DNA from: Proteus terrae subsp. cibarius
GTDB taxonomy: Bacteria > Pseudomonadota > Gammaproteobacteria > Enterobacterales > Enterobacteriaceae
DNA length: 64,000 nt
Assembly (NCBI RefSeq): GCF_011045835.1
Contig: NZ_CP047349.1
Span: 1,612,001 to 1,676,000 of the forward strand
Direction of reading: 5' to 3'
Shown here: piece by piece, positions 36,609 to 47,106 of the stretch
Layout of the letters: every line of letters starts with the position of its first letter
Position numbering within the stretch: the stretch's first letter is position 1
Translations under genes and position numbers: made by a program
The notes under the pieces: model-generated
What the model was told of the DNA's origin: nothing
What the model saw: only the letters and a program-made list of their open reading frames with translations
Databases searched by the model: none

Positions 36609-37982
36609 TTAACGCTCTGAGCGTAATAATACCACTTCATCAGGTTGGCGTTGGATCCACCAAATACGAGAACCCATCATAATTGCTGAGGCAGTTAAAC
36701 CTAAAATAAAGCCAATCCAAAAACCAGCAGGTCCCATCGCTTCAACAAAATAATTAGTACGCCCCAATATATAACCAGAAGGTAGCCCAATTACCCAGTA
36801 GGCAATAAAGGTAATAAAGAATATAGAACGAGTATCTTTATAACCCCGCAATACACCTGAGCCAATAACTTGCACAGAATCTGATAACTGATAAAGCGCA
36901 GCGAATAACATAAGATGAGAAGCTAATGTCACTACTTCAATATTATCGTTATACATTAACGCGATTTTTTCTCTGAAGATGATAGAGAAAATAGCGGTAC
37001 AACTTGCCAACATTAGTCCAACAGCAAGCGCTGTAATGGCTGAAGTACGCGCTTGCTCTGTAGAGCGTTGCCCTAAGTTATGGCCGACACGGATGGTTGC
37101 TGCTATCCCCAATGAAAGAGGGAACATAAACATCAGTGAGCTAAAGTTAAGTGCTATCTGATGACTGGCAACCGCAGTAACGCCTAAAGGTGAAACTAAT
37201 AACGCAACAACGGCAAATAGAGTTACTTCAAAGAATAAGGCTAAGCCAACAGGTAATCCTAAAAACGTAATACGTTTTATTGTGTGGAAATCAGGGCTTA
37301 CTAAACGTTTCTGTGGCATAACGTCACGTTGTGTTGGCGCTCGACGCACGTAATAACGCATCATTAAGAACATTGCCCAGAAAACGGAGGCCGTTGCAAC
37401 ACCACAACCAATTCCTCCTAATTGTGGGGCACCAAATTTACCGTAAATAAAGGCGTAGTTAACAGGGATATTAATTAACAAGCCAATAAAACCAATTATC
37501 ATGCCGGGTTTCGTTTTAGATAATCCCTCACATTGGCTTCTCAATACCTGATAGTAAAGGCAACCTGGTGCCCCCCACATAATGGCATGAATAAATCCAA
37601 TGGCTTTTTCGGCTAATTCGGGTTCTATATCATGTTGCGCTTCAATAATAAAACGGCTGTTATAAAGAACAGCAATTACCATGATTGATAAAAAAGTAGC
37701 GAGCCAAAAACCTTGCTGTGTACGATTAGCAATATGTTTTCGTTGTCCTGAACCATTTAATTGTGCAACGATTGGGGTTAATGCCATTAATATGCCTTGG
37801 CCTAATAAAATCGTTGGTAACCAAATAGACGTACCTACTGCCACCGCCGACATTTCTGTGGCATTTACAGCACCCGCCATGACAGTATCAACGACACCCA
37901 TTGCTGTCTGGGAAAATTGCGCGATGATAACGGGGATACCGAGAGCAAGTAAGCTACGCGCTTCTCTTATGTACTTCTGCAC
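36609..37982 (-). CDS. mdtK: MdtK (NorE), MATE-family multidrug/Na+ antiporter
   Basis: 457 residues when started at the GTG at 37982 (Val-Gln-Lys-Tyr-Ile, AAAGG seven bases upstream), which is exactly the E. coli length and start; the longer frame to 38069 has an unrelated N-terminal extension. Twelve hydrophobic segments in two MATE halves, with [13 protein letters not shown] and [11 protein letters not shown] in the first half and [14 protein letters not shown] in the second. It expels fluoroquinolones and other cations. Divergent from ribE. Confidence 0.94.
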   Translation of the reverse strand: MQKYIREARSLLALGIPVIIAQFSQTAMGVVDTVMAGAVNATEMSAVAVGTSIWLPTILLGQGILMALTPIVAQLNGSGQRKHIANRTQQGFWLATFLSIMVIAVLYNSRFIIEAQHDIEPELAEKAIGFIHAIMWGAPGCLYYQVLRSQCEGLSKTKPGMIIGFIGLLINIPVNYAFIYGKFGAPQLGGIGCGVATASVFWAMFLMMRYYVRRAPTQRDVMPQKRLVSPDFHTIKRITFLGLPVGLALFFEVTLFAVVALLVSPLGVTAVASHQIALNFSSLMFMFPLSLGIAATIRVGHNLGQRSTEQARTSAITALAVGLMLASCTAIFSIIFREKIALMYNDNIEVVTLASHLMLFAALYQLSDSVQVIGSGVLRGYKDTRSIFFITFIAYWVIGLPSGYILGRTNYFVEAMGPAGFWIGFILGLTASAIMMGSRIWWIQRQPDEVVLLRSER

Positions 37983-38295
37983 GCATACACCTTTATTTAT
38001 TATAAGAAAACGAAAGGAAAGGAAGAGAACAAACGTCGTATTGTTAAAATGACGTAAAGAGATCCTCAAGACCGCTTATTCTAATGATAAAAGTTTAATA
38101 AGCAACGAAAGAAGTTTAGCTTTTCAAACACAGGATTTTGATAATTTATTAGGTGTTTTTACGTTATATTTAACGGCAATCATCGACAAGGAATAAATAC
38201 GATAATTGTTCCTTTGTATTAATACGAGCTATGTTATCCTTTATAGCATAAGCCTAAATTGAGTTTACCAGTTTATCGATCCAAGGAGATGTAAG

Positions 38296-38967
38296 ATGTT
38301 TACAGGTATTGTTCAGGGAAAAGGGCGGGTTATTGCTATCGAAGATAAAGGCGATTTTCGTACCCATATCATTGAATTACCCAAAGAGTTAGTCGGCAAT
38401 TTAGAAACAGGTGCTTCTGTTGCAAATAATGGTTGCTGTTTAACGGTCACTAAAATTGAAGATACACATATTAGTTTTGATTTAGTGAAAGAGACATTAC
38501 GTTTAACTAACCTTGGTGAATTAAAAGTTGGCTCTGAAGTGAATATTGAACGTGCAGCTAAGTATGGTGATGAAATTGGTGGCCATGTTATGTCTGGTCA
38601 TATTGTAACAACTGCTGAAGTTGCCAAAATTATTACATCAGAAAATAATTTACAAATTTGGTTTCGCATCTTTGATAAAGCATTAATGAAGTACATTTTA
38701 CACAAAGGTTTTATTGGTATTGATGGAATAAGCCTAACTGTGGGAGATGTGGTTAATAACCGTTTTTGTGTACATTTAATTCCTGAAACGCGTGATAGAA
38801 CAACATTAGGTCGCAAACGTCTTGGTGATAAAGTCAATATTGAACTTGATCCTCAAACCCAAGCGATTGTCGATACAGTAGAGCGCGTTATGGCGCAACA
38901 AGCACAGCAGCAAGCTTTATTAGCAACACAACAAATTGAAAATGAAGAACAAGCTTCACATAATTAA
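38296..38967 (+). CDS. ribE: RibE (RibC in E. coli), riboflavin synthase
   Basis: 223 residues. Two tandem lumazine-binding domains (about 1-97 and 98-195), each starting with an MFTGIV/MSGHIV-type strand, dismutate two 6,7-dimethyl-8-ribityllumazine to riboflavin. AAGGAG precedes the ATG. The C-terminus has a Gln/Ala-rich tail about ten residues longer than in E. coli. I looked for an FMN riboswitch in the 313-base divergent region with mdtK and saw none. Confidence 0.95.
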   Translation: MFTGIVQGKGRVIAIEDKGDFRTHIIELPKELVGNLETGASVANNGCCLTVTKIEDTHISFDLVKETLRLTNLGELKVGSEVNIERAAKYGDEIGGHVMSGHIVTTAEVAKIITSENNLQIWFRIFDKALMKYILHKGFIGIDGISLTVGDVVNNRFCVHLIPETRDRTTLGRKRLGDKVNIELDPQTQAIVDTVERVMAQQAQQQALLATQQIENEEQASHN

Positions 38968-38996
38968 TGTTGTTGCTCTTAAAACAGAACTAAAGA

Positions 38997-39027
38997 AAAA
39001 GCCAGTTTGATTGATAAACTGGCTTTT
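38997..39027. terminator. Bidirectional terminator between ribE and cfa
   Basis: AAAAGCCAGTTT, a seven-base loop and AAACTGGCTTTT, a 12-base stem with A/T tracts on both flanks, placed between two convergent genes. Confidence 0.9.
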
Positions 39028-39048
39028 CTCTTTTTATAAAAAGAATAA

Positions 39049-40203
39049 TTAGCGAGGGATTTGTAAACCGCCAATATGACCTTTAGGGCTTAGTACGATT
39101 TGCCATAGCTGAATATCTCTGGCACGAAATGCACCCGCACAGGCATTAAGATAATAGCTAAACATACGTTTAAAACGCGGTGTATAATTAGACTGAATAT
39201 CTGGCCAACAGGCTAAAAAACGCTGATACCATGCCATTAATGTTTTATCGTAGTCAGCACCAAAGTTATGCCAATCTTCCATCACAAATTTGCTGTCCAT
39301 TGCGTGAGCAATTTTTTGAATAGATGGTAAGCATCCATTAGGAAATATATATTTGCTTATCCAACTATCTACATTCACTTTATCGCGGTTAGAGCCAATG
39401 GTGTGCAATAAAAACAGACCTTCTTCCTTTAAATTACGACGAACCACATCAAAATAAGTGGCATAATTTTTGGGCCCTACGTGCTCAAACATACCCACTG
39501 AAACTATACGATCAAACTTTTCATGTAAATCGCGATAATCTTCTAAAATAATATTTACATCAAGTCCTTGGCATCGAGCTTGTGCCAATTTTTTCTGTTC
39601 ACCAGAAATGGTGACTCCCGTTACAGAAACACCAAAATGTTTGGCTGCATAGCCTGCAAGTCCACCCCAACCACAGCCAATGTCTAATAAGGTCATTCCT
39701 GGTTTTAAATCTAATTTTCGGCAAATTAAATCTAATTTATGTTCTTGAGCTTGAGTTAAATTATCTGCGTTTTTCCAGTAACCACAGGAATATTGCATAT
39801 TAGGATCGAGCATGGCTGTAAATAAATCATTACCAAGATCGTAATGCTCTTTACCTACCATCCATGCGCGTTTTTGAGTTTGTAGATTAAAAAGGCGGGC
39901 TGTCGCAATCTTAACAATATCACGTAGATTTTGTGGGAGCTTATTTTCAAGGCCAGCACGTAAAACTTTATGAAAGAATATATCCAGTCGCTCACAATCC
40001 CACCAACCATCCATATAGCTTTCACCGAGACCTAATGAGCCTTGTTGCAATACTCTTTTATAAAAATTTTGATTATGAACCTGAATGTCATAAGGTTCTG
40101 AACCATTAACTCGAATATCAGCGTGAGTTAGTAGCTCTGTAGCAATCCTTTCATAAGGATCATTGGAGGTCTTTCGGCCTTCTTCTACACAAGATGTACT
40201 CAT
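39049..40203 (-). CDS. cfa: Cfa, cyclopropane-fatty-acyl-phospholipid synthase
   Basis: 384 residues (E. coli 382). Adds a methylene from S-adenosylmethionine to double bonds of membrane phospholipids, mainly in stationary phase or acid. The SAM site LLDIGCGWGGLAGYAA is near residues 172-187, followed by VGMFEHVG. GGAGAGTAT precedes the ATG. Peripheral inner-membrane enzyme. Confidence 0.96.
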   Translation of the reverse strand: MSTSCVEEGRKTSNDPYERIATELLTHADIRVNGSEPYDIQVHNQNFYKRVLQQGSLGLGESYMDGWWDCERLDIFFHKVLRAGLENKLPQNLRDIVKIATARLFNLQTQKRAWMVGKEHYDLGNDLFTAMLDPNMQYSCGYWKNADNLTQAQEHKLDLICRKLDLKPGMTLLDIGCGWGGLAGYAAKHFGVSVTGVTISGEQKKLAQARCQGLDVNIILEDYRDLHEKFDRIVSVGMFEHVGPKNYATYFDVVRRNLKEEGLFLLHTIGSNRDKVNVDSWISKYIFPNGCLPSIQKIAHAMDSKFVMEDWHNFGADYDKTLMAWYQRFLACWPDIQSNYTPRFKRMFSYYLNACAGAFRARDIQLWQIVLSPKGHIGGLQIPR

Positions 40204-40508
40204 ATACTCTCCGGCGTAAACTAAGCGGGTTTTGAGACATAAGCTAAGAAAGAGTGTGTACAGATTGACAGTATTAAAATGGTATCGTGTTCAATATGGG
40301 TTGAACGAATAGAATTAATAAGACAACTAATCTGACATAATCAGCTAATAATCTGCTTAATGCCTCAAAATCCGAAAGAAAAATAGATAAAACGCTATTA
40401 CAGCGTATAGGTAAGTATAGAGACGTAGAATGTTTTTCTCTAGAAAAGAAAAAGGCTATTTTTTATAAAACAGCCTTTTTAAGATAATTCTTAAAAGAAT
40501 AAACGTGA
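40204..40508 (-). other. cfa promoter region
   Basis: 305 bases between punC and cfa. It contains the punC terminator at 40449-40480 and must contain the cfa promoter(s); I could not define them. Confidence 0.35.
40449..40480 (-). terminator. Terminator of punC
   Basis: AAAAAGGCT and AGCCTTTTT form a nine-base stem around a 14-base loop with T-tract, 28 bases after the punC stop. Confidence 0.8.
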
Positions 40509-41726
40509 TTATTCTGCGGTTTGAACTGTGTGTTTGGTAACAGATTTATTACGCTGAATAAAGTAGCCAACTGCCATTGGAATTGCTGTTAACGCCATAA
40601 TTGCTGTGGTGTTAATCAGAGGTTGTTGGCTAATAAATGCAGATACGATAAAACTTGCTAAGCTACAAAGACCCAGTTGAAGCGCATTTTGTAACGCAGC
40701 TGCTTTACCACTAATTTCAGGATAAGCAGATAAAGCATTAGATACTGCGATTGGATAAGATGCACCATTCATTGCAGCCATAATACAGAACGGAATTAAA
40801 ATAGTTGTCAATGTTGGTTCCGTAAATTTAGCAACAAGGTATAAGGCAGTCATACTGACAGCATAACCAATTAATAACAGTGGTAGCAGTGTTTTACCTG
40901 TCATTTTTGACAGTAAAATACGACAACCATAACCACCGACCATAAAGGCAATAGTTTGTGGAATATAACTTAAACCGATATCCTGTGGAGAGTAGCCCAT
41001 CTTTTCAAGAATGATTGGTGAGCCTGCTAACCAAGCAAAGAAACCTGCACTACAAGAAGCGTAAACTAATACGTTACCTGTGTAGAGAGGGGATTTTAGT
41101 AAAGTTATAAATGATGCAGAAGATTGGTTTGCATCTGTAATTGATTTTTGTTTAATGTTTTTTAGCATTAGTGTCGGTAACATGAGAACTAACGTTACGG
41201 CCATTAACAGCATAAAAATCATACGCCAGCCACCGTGATTTAATAATGAAGCACCAATTAAAGGAGCAAGTGCTGGTGATAATGCAACCAGTGGCATAAT
41301 TAAAGCAAAAACGTGCTGAGCGCGAGATTCATCAAAACGGTCGATGACAAGAGCTTGCCAAATAACAGCAGCAGAGCAGACGCCGAAAGCTTGTAGGAAG
41401 CGCATAGCAAGTAAGCCAGTTGCACTTTCAACCCACAGCATACCAAGGCAGCCTAAAGAGAAAAGGCTTAAACCAATAAGAAGAATAGGTTTACGACCGA
41501 CTTTGTCAGAAAGTGGTCCCCAAAGTAACTGAGCAACAGCAAAGCCAAATAAAAAGATACTTAAGCTATTACTAATAGCACCTTCGCTGATAGAGAGCTC
41601 ACGTTGCATCATACCAAATGCAGGTAAGTACATATCAATAGCTAAGTAACCTAGCATACTTAAACCGGCTAGGTACACCATAAAGCTCATAGGTGTTTTT
41701 GATTGTGTGGATGTTTTAGAATTCAT
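40509..41726 (-). CDS. punC: PunC (YdhC), MFS purine nucleoside importer
   Basis: 405 residues (E. coli YdhC 403), Bcr/CflA-type 12-helix major facilitator. The loop motif LWGPLSDKVGRKPILLIG is near residues 64-81. E. coli YdhC was renamed PunC, a purine nucleoside importer under PunR. Here too it is divergent from its LysR regulator, with 118 bases between, next to purR, which fits a purine role. Confidence 0.88.
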   Translation of the reverse strand: MNSKTSTQSKTPMSFMVYLAGLSMLGYLAIDMYLPAFGMMQRELSISEGAISNSLSIFLFGFAVAQLLWGPLSDKVGRKPILLIGLSLFSLGCLGMLWVESATGLLAMRFLQAFGVCSAAVIWQALVIDRFDESRAQHVFALIMPLVALSPALAPLIGASLLNHGGWRMIFMLLMAVTLVLMLPTLMLKNIKQKSITDANQSSASFITLLKSPLYTGNVLVYASCSAGFFAWLAGSPIILEKMGYSPQDIGLSYIPQTIAFMVGGYGCRILLSKMTGKTLLPLLLIGYAVSMTALYLVAKFTEPTLTTILIPFCIMAAMNGASYPIAVSNALSAYPEISGKAAALQNALQLGLCSLASFIVSAFISQQPLINTTAIMALTAIPMAVGYFIQRNKSVTKHTVQTAE

Positions 41727-41844
41727 TTTATTTTCTATGCTATGTGATGTAGAACATTTTATATATTGTAACTAAGACCTATTTTACTTGTGAAACGGGA
41801 ATATTTGGTTAATGCTGTGAAAAATTTTCAAAGGAATAAACTCT

Positions 41845-42747
41845 ATGTGGTCAGAATACTCTTTAGAAGTTGTTGATGCAGTCGCAAGAACAGGAAGTTT
41901 TAGCTCGGCTGCTCAAGAATTGCACAGAGTGCCATCTGCCGTTAGTTACACTGTTCGGCAATTAGAGGAATGGCTTGCCGTTCCTTTGTTTGAGCGCCGT
42001 CATCGTGATGTGGAATTAACCGACGCAGGTAAAATTTTCATCAAAGAAGCACGGTCTGTTATCAAAAAAATGAATGACACTCGGCACCTTTGTCAACAGG
42101 TTTCTAATGGATGGCGCGGTCAATTTAGTATAGCAGTTGATGGCATAGTTAAACCTGAAAGAACACAACAACTTATTCTCGACTTCTACCGCCATTTTCC
42201 GGATATAGAACTGTATGTCTACCCTGAAGTGTTTAATGGCGTATGGGACTCCTTAGTTAATGGTCGTGTTGATTTAGCCATTGGTGCAACAAGAGCCTCA
42301 CCAATCGGTGAACGTTATAGTTTTAGAGATATGGGATTTATGCCTTGGCGCTGTGTTTGCCATGTTGATCACCCTTTAGTGAAAGCACAACATCCACTAA
42401 CGGATGATGAAATGCGACCTTATCCAAGTTTATGTTTAGAGGATACCTCGCGCAGTTTACCAAAACGTGATACATGGGCACTCAATAATCAGCGTAGAAT
42501 GGTTGTTCCGACATGGGATATGGGGCTTGAGTGCTTGTTAGCGGGATTATGCGTTGGAATGGTGCCTTGGCACCGTGCTGAACCTTTAATTGAACAAGGT
42601 AAGTTGGTAACTTTGCAACTGGCACAACCATTGCCAGACAGCCCATGCTGCCTGACGTGGGTCGATAAAAGTGAATCACCTGCTTTGACATGGTTGTTAG
42701 ATTATCTTGGAGATAGCCAAACCTTAAATGAGGAATGGCTTCGCTAG
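41845..42747 (+). CDS. punR: PunR (YdhB), LysR-family regulator of punC
   Basis: 300 residues. N-terminal LysR winged helix-turn-helix (EVVDAVARTGSFSSAAQELHR at about 8-28, then SAVSYTVRQLEEWL) and a C-terminal effector domain. AAAGGAA lies upstream of the ATG. Divergent arrangement with punC is standard for a LysR activator acting on the shared 118-base region. Confidence 0.87.
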   Translation: MWSEYSLEVVDAVARTGSFSSAAQELHRVPSAVSYTVRQLEEWLAVPLFERRHRDVELTDAGKIFIKEARSVIKKMNDTRHLCQQVSNGWRGQFSIAVDGIVKPERTQQLILDFYRHFPDIELYVYPEVFNGVWDSLVNGRVDLAIGATRASPIGERYSFRDMGFMPWRCVCHVDHPLVKAQHPLTDDEMRPYPSLCLEDTSRSLPKRDTWALNNQRRMVVPTWDMGLECLLAGLCVGMVPWHRAEPLIEQGKLVTLQLAQPLPDSPCCLTWVDKSESPALTWLLDYLGDSQTLNEEWLR

Positions 42748-42773
42748 AAATCAGGTAGCTAAATAAATATGAA

Positions 42774-43799
42774 TTAACGACGGTAGTCGATAAAAGGACC
42801 GTCAGCAACTGAACGGCGCTCAACTAATCGTGGATGAACTTCGATTGTTTGGGCGTCTTCGCGTTTATTGACGATACGATCAAGCAACATCGATAATGCC
42901 ATTTGACCTAGACGTTCTTTTGGCTGGTGGACGGTTGTTAGTGCGGGTGTAAAATAGCGTGCATTTCGAATATTGTCATAGCCAACAATAGAAATATCTA
43001 AAGGAACACGCAGGCCAAGTTCATCCGCAGCACAAATTGCACCCATCGCCATCACATCACCACCACAAAAGACAGCAGTCGGTCGATGTTTTTGGTTTAG
43101 CATTTGGTACATAGCTTTATAGCCAGATTCTGGCTCAAAGTCGCCTTGTACAATCCATTCGTCTTTGACTGTGATTTTGGCTTCTTCCATGGCTTTTAAG
43201 AAACCTTGTAAGCGGCCACCACCTGTATTACGTTCTAATGGGCCTGGGATAATACCAATATCACGATGACCTCGCTCAATAAGGTAACGACCCGCAATAT
43301 AACCACCATGGAAAGCGTTATCGATAATGGTATCTGTAAAGTCGCCACGCGCTTTACCCCAATCCATGACAACCATTGGAATATTGCGATAGCCCTCTAA
43401 AAGAGTAAGAAGGTGATCGGGATATTCAGAACACATGACTAATAATCCATCAACACGTTTTTGTGCCAGCATCGCTAAATAGGCTTTTTGTTTATCGAGG
43501 TTATTATGTGAATTACATAAAATCAGTGTGTACCCTTTGCTGTAACAACTATTTTCAACAGCTTCAATCACTTCAGCAAAGTAAGGAGCTTCACTGGACG
43601 TGGCTAACAGGCCAATAGATTTGGTGTGATTGACTTTTAAACTACGCGCAACGGCACTAGGTGAATAATTTAATTCTTTTATAGCGGCCCAAACTGCTGC
43701 CCGTGTGTTCTCAGCAACAAAACGTGTTTTGTTGATCACATGAGAAACAGTCGTGGTTGATACGCCTGCGCGTTTTGCCACGTCTTTTATTGTTGCCAT
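42774..43799 (-). CDS. purR: PurR, purine repressor
   Basis: 341 residues, same as E. coli. LacI-type HTH at the N-terminus ([20 protein letters not shown], 4-23), hinge [13 protein letters not shown], and a periplasmic-binding-like domain for hypoxanthine/guanine corepressor. End [12 protein letters not shown] is typical. It represses purine synthesis genes. A PurR operator in its own promoter could not be identified with confidence (GGCAAACACTGGC at 43876-43888 is a weak candidate). Confidence 0.97.
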   Translation of the reverse strand: MATIKDVAKRAGVSTTTVSHVINKTRFVAENTRAAVWAAIKELNYSPSAVARSLKVNHTKSIGLLATSSEAPYFAEVIEAVENSCYSKGYTLILCNSHNNLDKQKAYLAMLAQKRVDGLLVMCSEYPDHLLTLLEGYRNIPMVVMDWGKARGDFTDTIIDNAFHGGYIAGRYLIERGHRDIGIIPGPLERNTGGGRLQGFLKAMEEAKITVKDEWIVQGDFEPESGYKAMYQMLNQKHRPTAVFCGGDVMAMGAICAADELGLRVPLDISIVGYDNIRNARYFTPALTTVHQPKERLGQMALSMLLDRIVNKREDAQTIEVHPRLVERRSVADGPFIDYRR

Positions 43800-44067
43800 G
43801 GTGTGGAAAACTCCTGACCTTCATTGGTCTCTTTTATCTAATTTTATGGTTTAACTGCCAGTATAGTCATACATAGGGCAAACACTGGCAATAATTTAGC
43901 GATTAGCTGTGAATTTTGTATGATCTAGCTCAAAAGTGAAAGTATTAATCAATGTTATAAATTGTGCACTGGTCGCTATTTTAGCAAATTTTGATATGTG
44001 ATAATAATTAACCATGACAAGGTTATGGTTAAAAATGTGTATTATAATCATTTTGAGGGAGAAATAG

Positions 44068-44151
44068 ATGGATACGGATCTGAAATTTGGTTTGAGTACA
44101 GCAGTAGCAGCGCTTGTTATGATTGTTTTATTTTCGACTATGTTGTTCTAA
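44068..44151 (+). CDS. ynhF: YnhF-like small membrane protein
   Basis: 27 residues, MDTDLKFGLSTAVAALV followed by a hydrophobic end, with a strong GAGGGAG six bases before the ATG. E. coli YnhF (29 residues, MSTDLKFSL) has the same start and the same place beside purR. One transmembrane helix; function unknown. Its gene is divergent from purR and followed by a strong terminator. Confidence 0.85.
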   Translation: MDTDLKFGLSTAVAALVMIVLFSTMLF

Positions 44152-44208
44152 TCACTGCTTTATAGAATATTCGATCAATTTAAATAATAGATTATCGAAT
44201 ATCTGAAT

Positions 44209-44240
44209 ATAACAAAGGGCTCAAGGCCCTTTGTTATTTT
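44209..44240. terminator. Terminator of ynhF, also usable by sodB
   Basis: ATAACAAAGGGC-TCAAG-GCCCTTTGTTAT, a 12-base stem followed by TTTT on the plus strand; it lies between convergent ynhF and sodB. Confidence 0.88.
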
Positions 44241-44288
44241 GTCACCAAAAATGAATCTCAATCACTCACCTTTGATTATCAAGCTCAA

Positions 44289-44867
44289 TTAAGCCAGGTT
44301 AGCTTCAACAAATGACCAGTTAACCAGTGCCCAGAACTCTTCTAAATATTTAACACGTGCATTACGGTAGTCGATGTAGTAAGCATGTTCCCATACGTCT
44401 ACTGTTAACAGTGGTTTGTCTGCCCCTGAAACTGGAGTTGCAGCATTAGAGGTGTTAACAATTGCAACTGAACCGTCAGCTTTTTTAACTAACCAAGTCC
44501 AACCTGAACCGAAGTTTTTAGCTGCAGCATCATTGAATTGCTTTTTGAACTCTTCAAAAGAGCCAAATGCTTTGTTGATAGCATCAGCAATTTTACCTGT
44601 TGGTGCGCCACCTGCATTTGGTGCTAAGCAGTTCCAGTAGAAAGTGTGGTTCCATACTTGAGCAGCATTATTAAAGATACCGCCATCAGTAGATTTGATG
44701 ATTTCTTCTAAAGATTTGCTTTCTAAATCAGTACCTTTAACCAGATTATTTAAATTGGTTACATAGGTCTGGTGGTGTTTGCCGTAGTGATATTCTAAAG
44801 TTTCTTTAGAGATGTGTGGCTCAAGAGCATCTAACGCATAAGGTAATTTTGGTAATTCGAAAGACAT
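44289..44867 (-). CDS. sodB: SodB, iron superoxide dismutase
   Basis: 192 residues from the ATG at 44867 (AAAGGAG upstream); the longer frame is rejected. Metal ligands are His27, His74, Asp157 and His161; Gln70 in the AAQVWNH segment and the overall sequence indicate the Fe form. Cytoplasmic. In E. coli it is stabilised or degraded according to iron through Fur and RyhB; I saw no Fur box in front of it. Confidence 0.96.
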   Translation of the reverse strand: MSFELPKLPYALDALEPHISKETLEYHYGKHHQTYVTNLNNLVKGTDLESKSLEEIIKSTDGGIFNNAAQVWNHTFYWNCLAPNAGGAPTGKIADAINKAFGSFEEFKKQFNDAAAKNFGSGWTWLVKKADGSVAIVNTSNAATPVSGADKPLLTVDVWEHAYYIDYRNARVKYLEEFWALVNWSFVEANLA

Positions 44868-45240
44868 TGCGTACTCCTTTAAACTATCTATTTCGGGTTT
44901 TGTGCCTGAAATCATTCAATCAAAATCATTTGAATTGATAGAATGAGGCAAATGAATCACTAAGTTGTTACTATTTTGCTAATTATTTTAACAAAAATCT
45001 GCTGAAATAACAGCTAAATATCTTTTATCTATAGTTATAAGCCATATAGATTAATTATATTCATAAGAGTATATCCCTCTTGCCTGCACGTAAAGTAGCA
45101 AAAGCGCATTTGTAAGAAGAGATGTAAAAATGGGGGGAGTATAAATTTTATTCTATTTATGTGATTTAATGAAATTTGTATATTTATTGTAGCAACCGTA
45201 TTTCATATTGAATTTATACAAATAGAGTGTAGGAGTTAAA
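44868..45240. other. Intergenic region between sodB and the 45241 gene
   Basis: 373 AT-rich bases holding the divergent promoters of sodB and the 45241 gene. No repeat, hairpin or operator could be named. Confidence 0.35.
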
Positions 45241-45597
45241 ATGAGTTATAACGTAGCACTATTTGATTTTCCCATCCCGAATGATTTTGAAAAAGCGTGT
45301 GAATATTTTGAAAAATATGACGATGAAGATATTCAGGAGTTAAGCCCATTAATGTTGCTTTTTTACCAAGAAATCTCTCATCTATATCCGTGTATTTGTG
45401 AATTACCTGACGATGAAATAGATGACAGCGTATGGTGTGATGGGCCCTTAATCAATAATTTTATGACCAAAATTCCAGTCGTTGGTTTTGTTTACTCTAA
45501 AGTAGATGAAGCTCTTCCTGTTGTTATTAAATTAGCAAATAAGATGGGAATTTCAGTCCTTGATTGGCAACAAGGAGCAGTTTTTAATGCTAAATAA
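45241..45597 (+). CDS. Uncharacterised acidic protein, resembles an immunity-like family
   Basis: 118 residues, AGGAG before the ATG. Strongly acidic, cytoplasmic, no signal. The layout MSYNVALFD at the start, a proline/acidic middle (CICELPDDEIDDSVW), DGPLINN, then VGFVYSKVDEALPVVIKLANKMGISVLDWQ at 78-107 matches, from memory, a widespread family of small proteins whose C-termini read roughly YS-x-A-x-E ... LA-x-x-x-G-L ... DPQ and which I associate with immunity-like genes. No toxin gene is adjacent. Assignment is tentative. Confidence 0.7.
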   Translation: MSYNVALFDFPIPNDFEKACEYFEKYDDEDIQELSPLMLLFYQEISHLYPCICELPDDEIDDSVWCDGPLINNFMTKIPVVGFVYSKVDEALPVVIKLANKMGISVLDWQQGAVFNAK

Positions 45598-45739
45598 ATA
45601 TATTGTAGCTAATTGTTTTAGCTATGATATATGCTGTATTTTAGACTGCATTGGTTTTATTTGTTATTTATAGGAATAGATGAGGAAAAATAAAATAATT
45701 ATTTCCCTCATCTATTCTATTATTTTTTAGAGCACACGA

Positions 45740-46555
45740 TTATCCCATAATAAGCGTATACATCATTTTCACGACGACTAAGAATAGAAATAATGCAAAT
45801 ATTTGGCGAACTCTAGGAATTGGTAGGCGATAAGCAACTTTTACACCGATGGGTGCGAAGAGTACGCTGGTAATGCTTATTCCGATAAAGGCAGGTAAAT
45901 AGATAAAGCCGAAGTAATAGTTATCAATATTTGTTTGATTCCAACCATAGATAATACCCATGATTGTGCCTATAGAAGCAATTATGACACCAATCATAGA
46001 CGAGGTTGCAACACATTTACGTGTATTAAATCCCCAATGACTTAAAAGAGGAATGGTGATAGTGCCACCTGCAATACCAATAAAGCTGGATATAAAGCCA
46101 ATTAAAGAGCCACCAATGGTTAAGGCTGGCTTTGAAACCGTAGGATCTTTCACATTTTCAATGCGTTCTGCTTCTTTCTTTTTAGTTAATAACCCATAGA
46201 TGGTATATACCATGAAAATACAGAACACGACTTGTAATATCGTGTTTGACATTTTTTGTACCAGAAATGTTCCCACGAACATACCAATGAGGGTGCCGAG
46301 AGATAATAGAGGGAATTGCTGCCATAAAATAGCTTTATGTTTGTTATGGGAATACGCTGAAGATGCTGTAGAAAATATAATGACAGAGAATGAGGTAGAT
46401 AAGGCAATTTTCATTACCATATCTGTTGGGATAGCTTGTTGACTGACCACATACATAACCACCGGAACAATGATTGCACCGCCTCCTATGCCAAGTAGCC
46501 CAGCAAAAAAGCCAGTGATACATCCCACTAAAAGAAACAGTAAAATCATGTCCAT
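45740..46555 (-). CDS. TauE/SafE-family (sulfite exporter-like) membrane permease
   Basis: 271 residues, eight or so hydrophobic segments in two homologous halves; the diagnostic GLLGIGGGAIIVPVVMY (about 20-36) and its repeat SFIGIAGGTITIPLLSHWG (about 156-174) are clear. Members move sulfite, sulfoacetate or other organosulfur anions; the substrate is unknown here. ATG at 46549 is an alternative start. Single gene in the sodB-grxD pocket. Confidence 0.87.
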   Translation of the reverse strand: MDMILLFLLVGCITGFFAGLLGIGGGAIIVPVVMYVVSQQAIPTDMVMKIALSTSFSVIIFSTASSAYSHNKHKAILWQQFPLLSLGTLIGMFVGTFLVQKMSNTILQVVFCIFMVYTIYGLLTKKKEAERIENVKDPTVSKPALTIGGSLIGFISSFIGIAGGTITIPLLSHWGFNTRKCVATSSMIGVIIASIGTIMGIIYGWNQTNIDNYYFGFIYLPAFIGISITSVLFAPIGVKVAYRLPIPRVRQIFALFLFLVVVKMMYTLIMG

Positions 46556-47106
46556 AGTTAATACTCATCAGGGTTTATAACAAACCCATTTATATACATT
46601 ATATCCTTTTAAGAAGGTAGCGTTTTATCTTAATGTATAGATTATGAAAATTAATGTGTTGATTTTGAGATGAAAATTGTTATTTCTTCTCTTGTTACTT
46701 CTTAAATATAAAAGAATATATAGCTAAATATAATTCAAATAAAGGAATGTATTAAATATTTAATCTTGGATTTAATAGTAAATTATATTTTAAAACCACA
46801 AGATAAAAATAATAAAATTAATTTTATAGGTAAAACAAATCGAAATATGACTATCTTATTTTTTATTTATTTATTTATGGAAGCTTAGGGTGGCAGGATT
46901 TTTCTTATTTAAAATAAAACAACGAGAACTTATATTACTATTTTTTATGTTCTATACTGTCAGCTCAAAATATTAAGCGATTTAGAAAGAGTCAAACATT
47001 TATCCATAATGTAGGCAAGGGCGTTGTTTTATTTGATTAAAATAGATTTTTATCTTATTGAATTTATATTTTATCTATCTTTTTTTGACTTTATAAAGGA
47101 ATTTGT
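46556..47106. other. Long AT-rich gap
   Basis: 551 bases. I see no ORF, RNA, hairpin or operator that I can support; composition is very AT-rich with homopolymer runs. It holds the divergent promoters of the permease and the 47107 lipoprotein. Confidence 0.35.

Noticed and set aside
38070..38295. FMN riboswitch upstream of ribE
   Set aside because: None of the conserved FMN-element blocks is visible; in enterobacteria that element precedes ribB rather than the riboflavin synthase gene.
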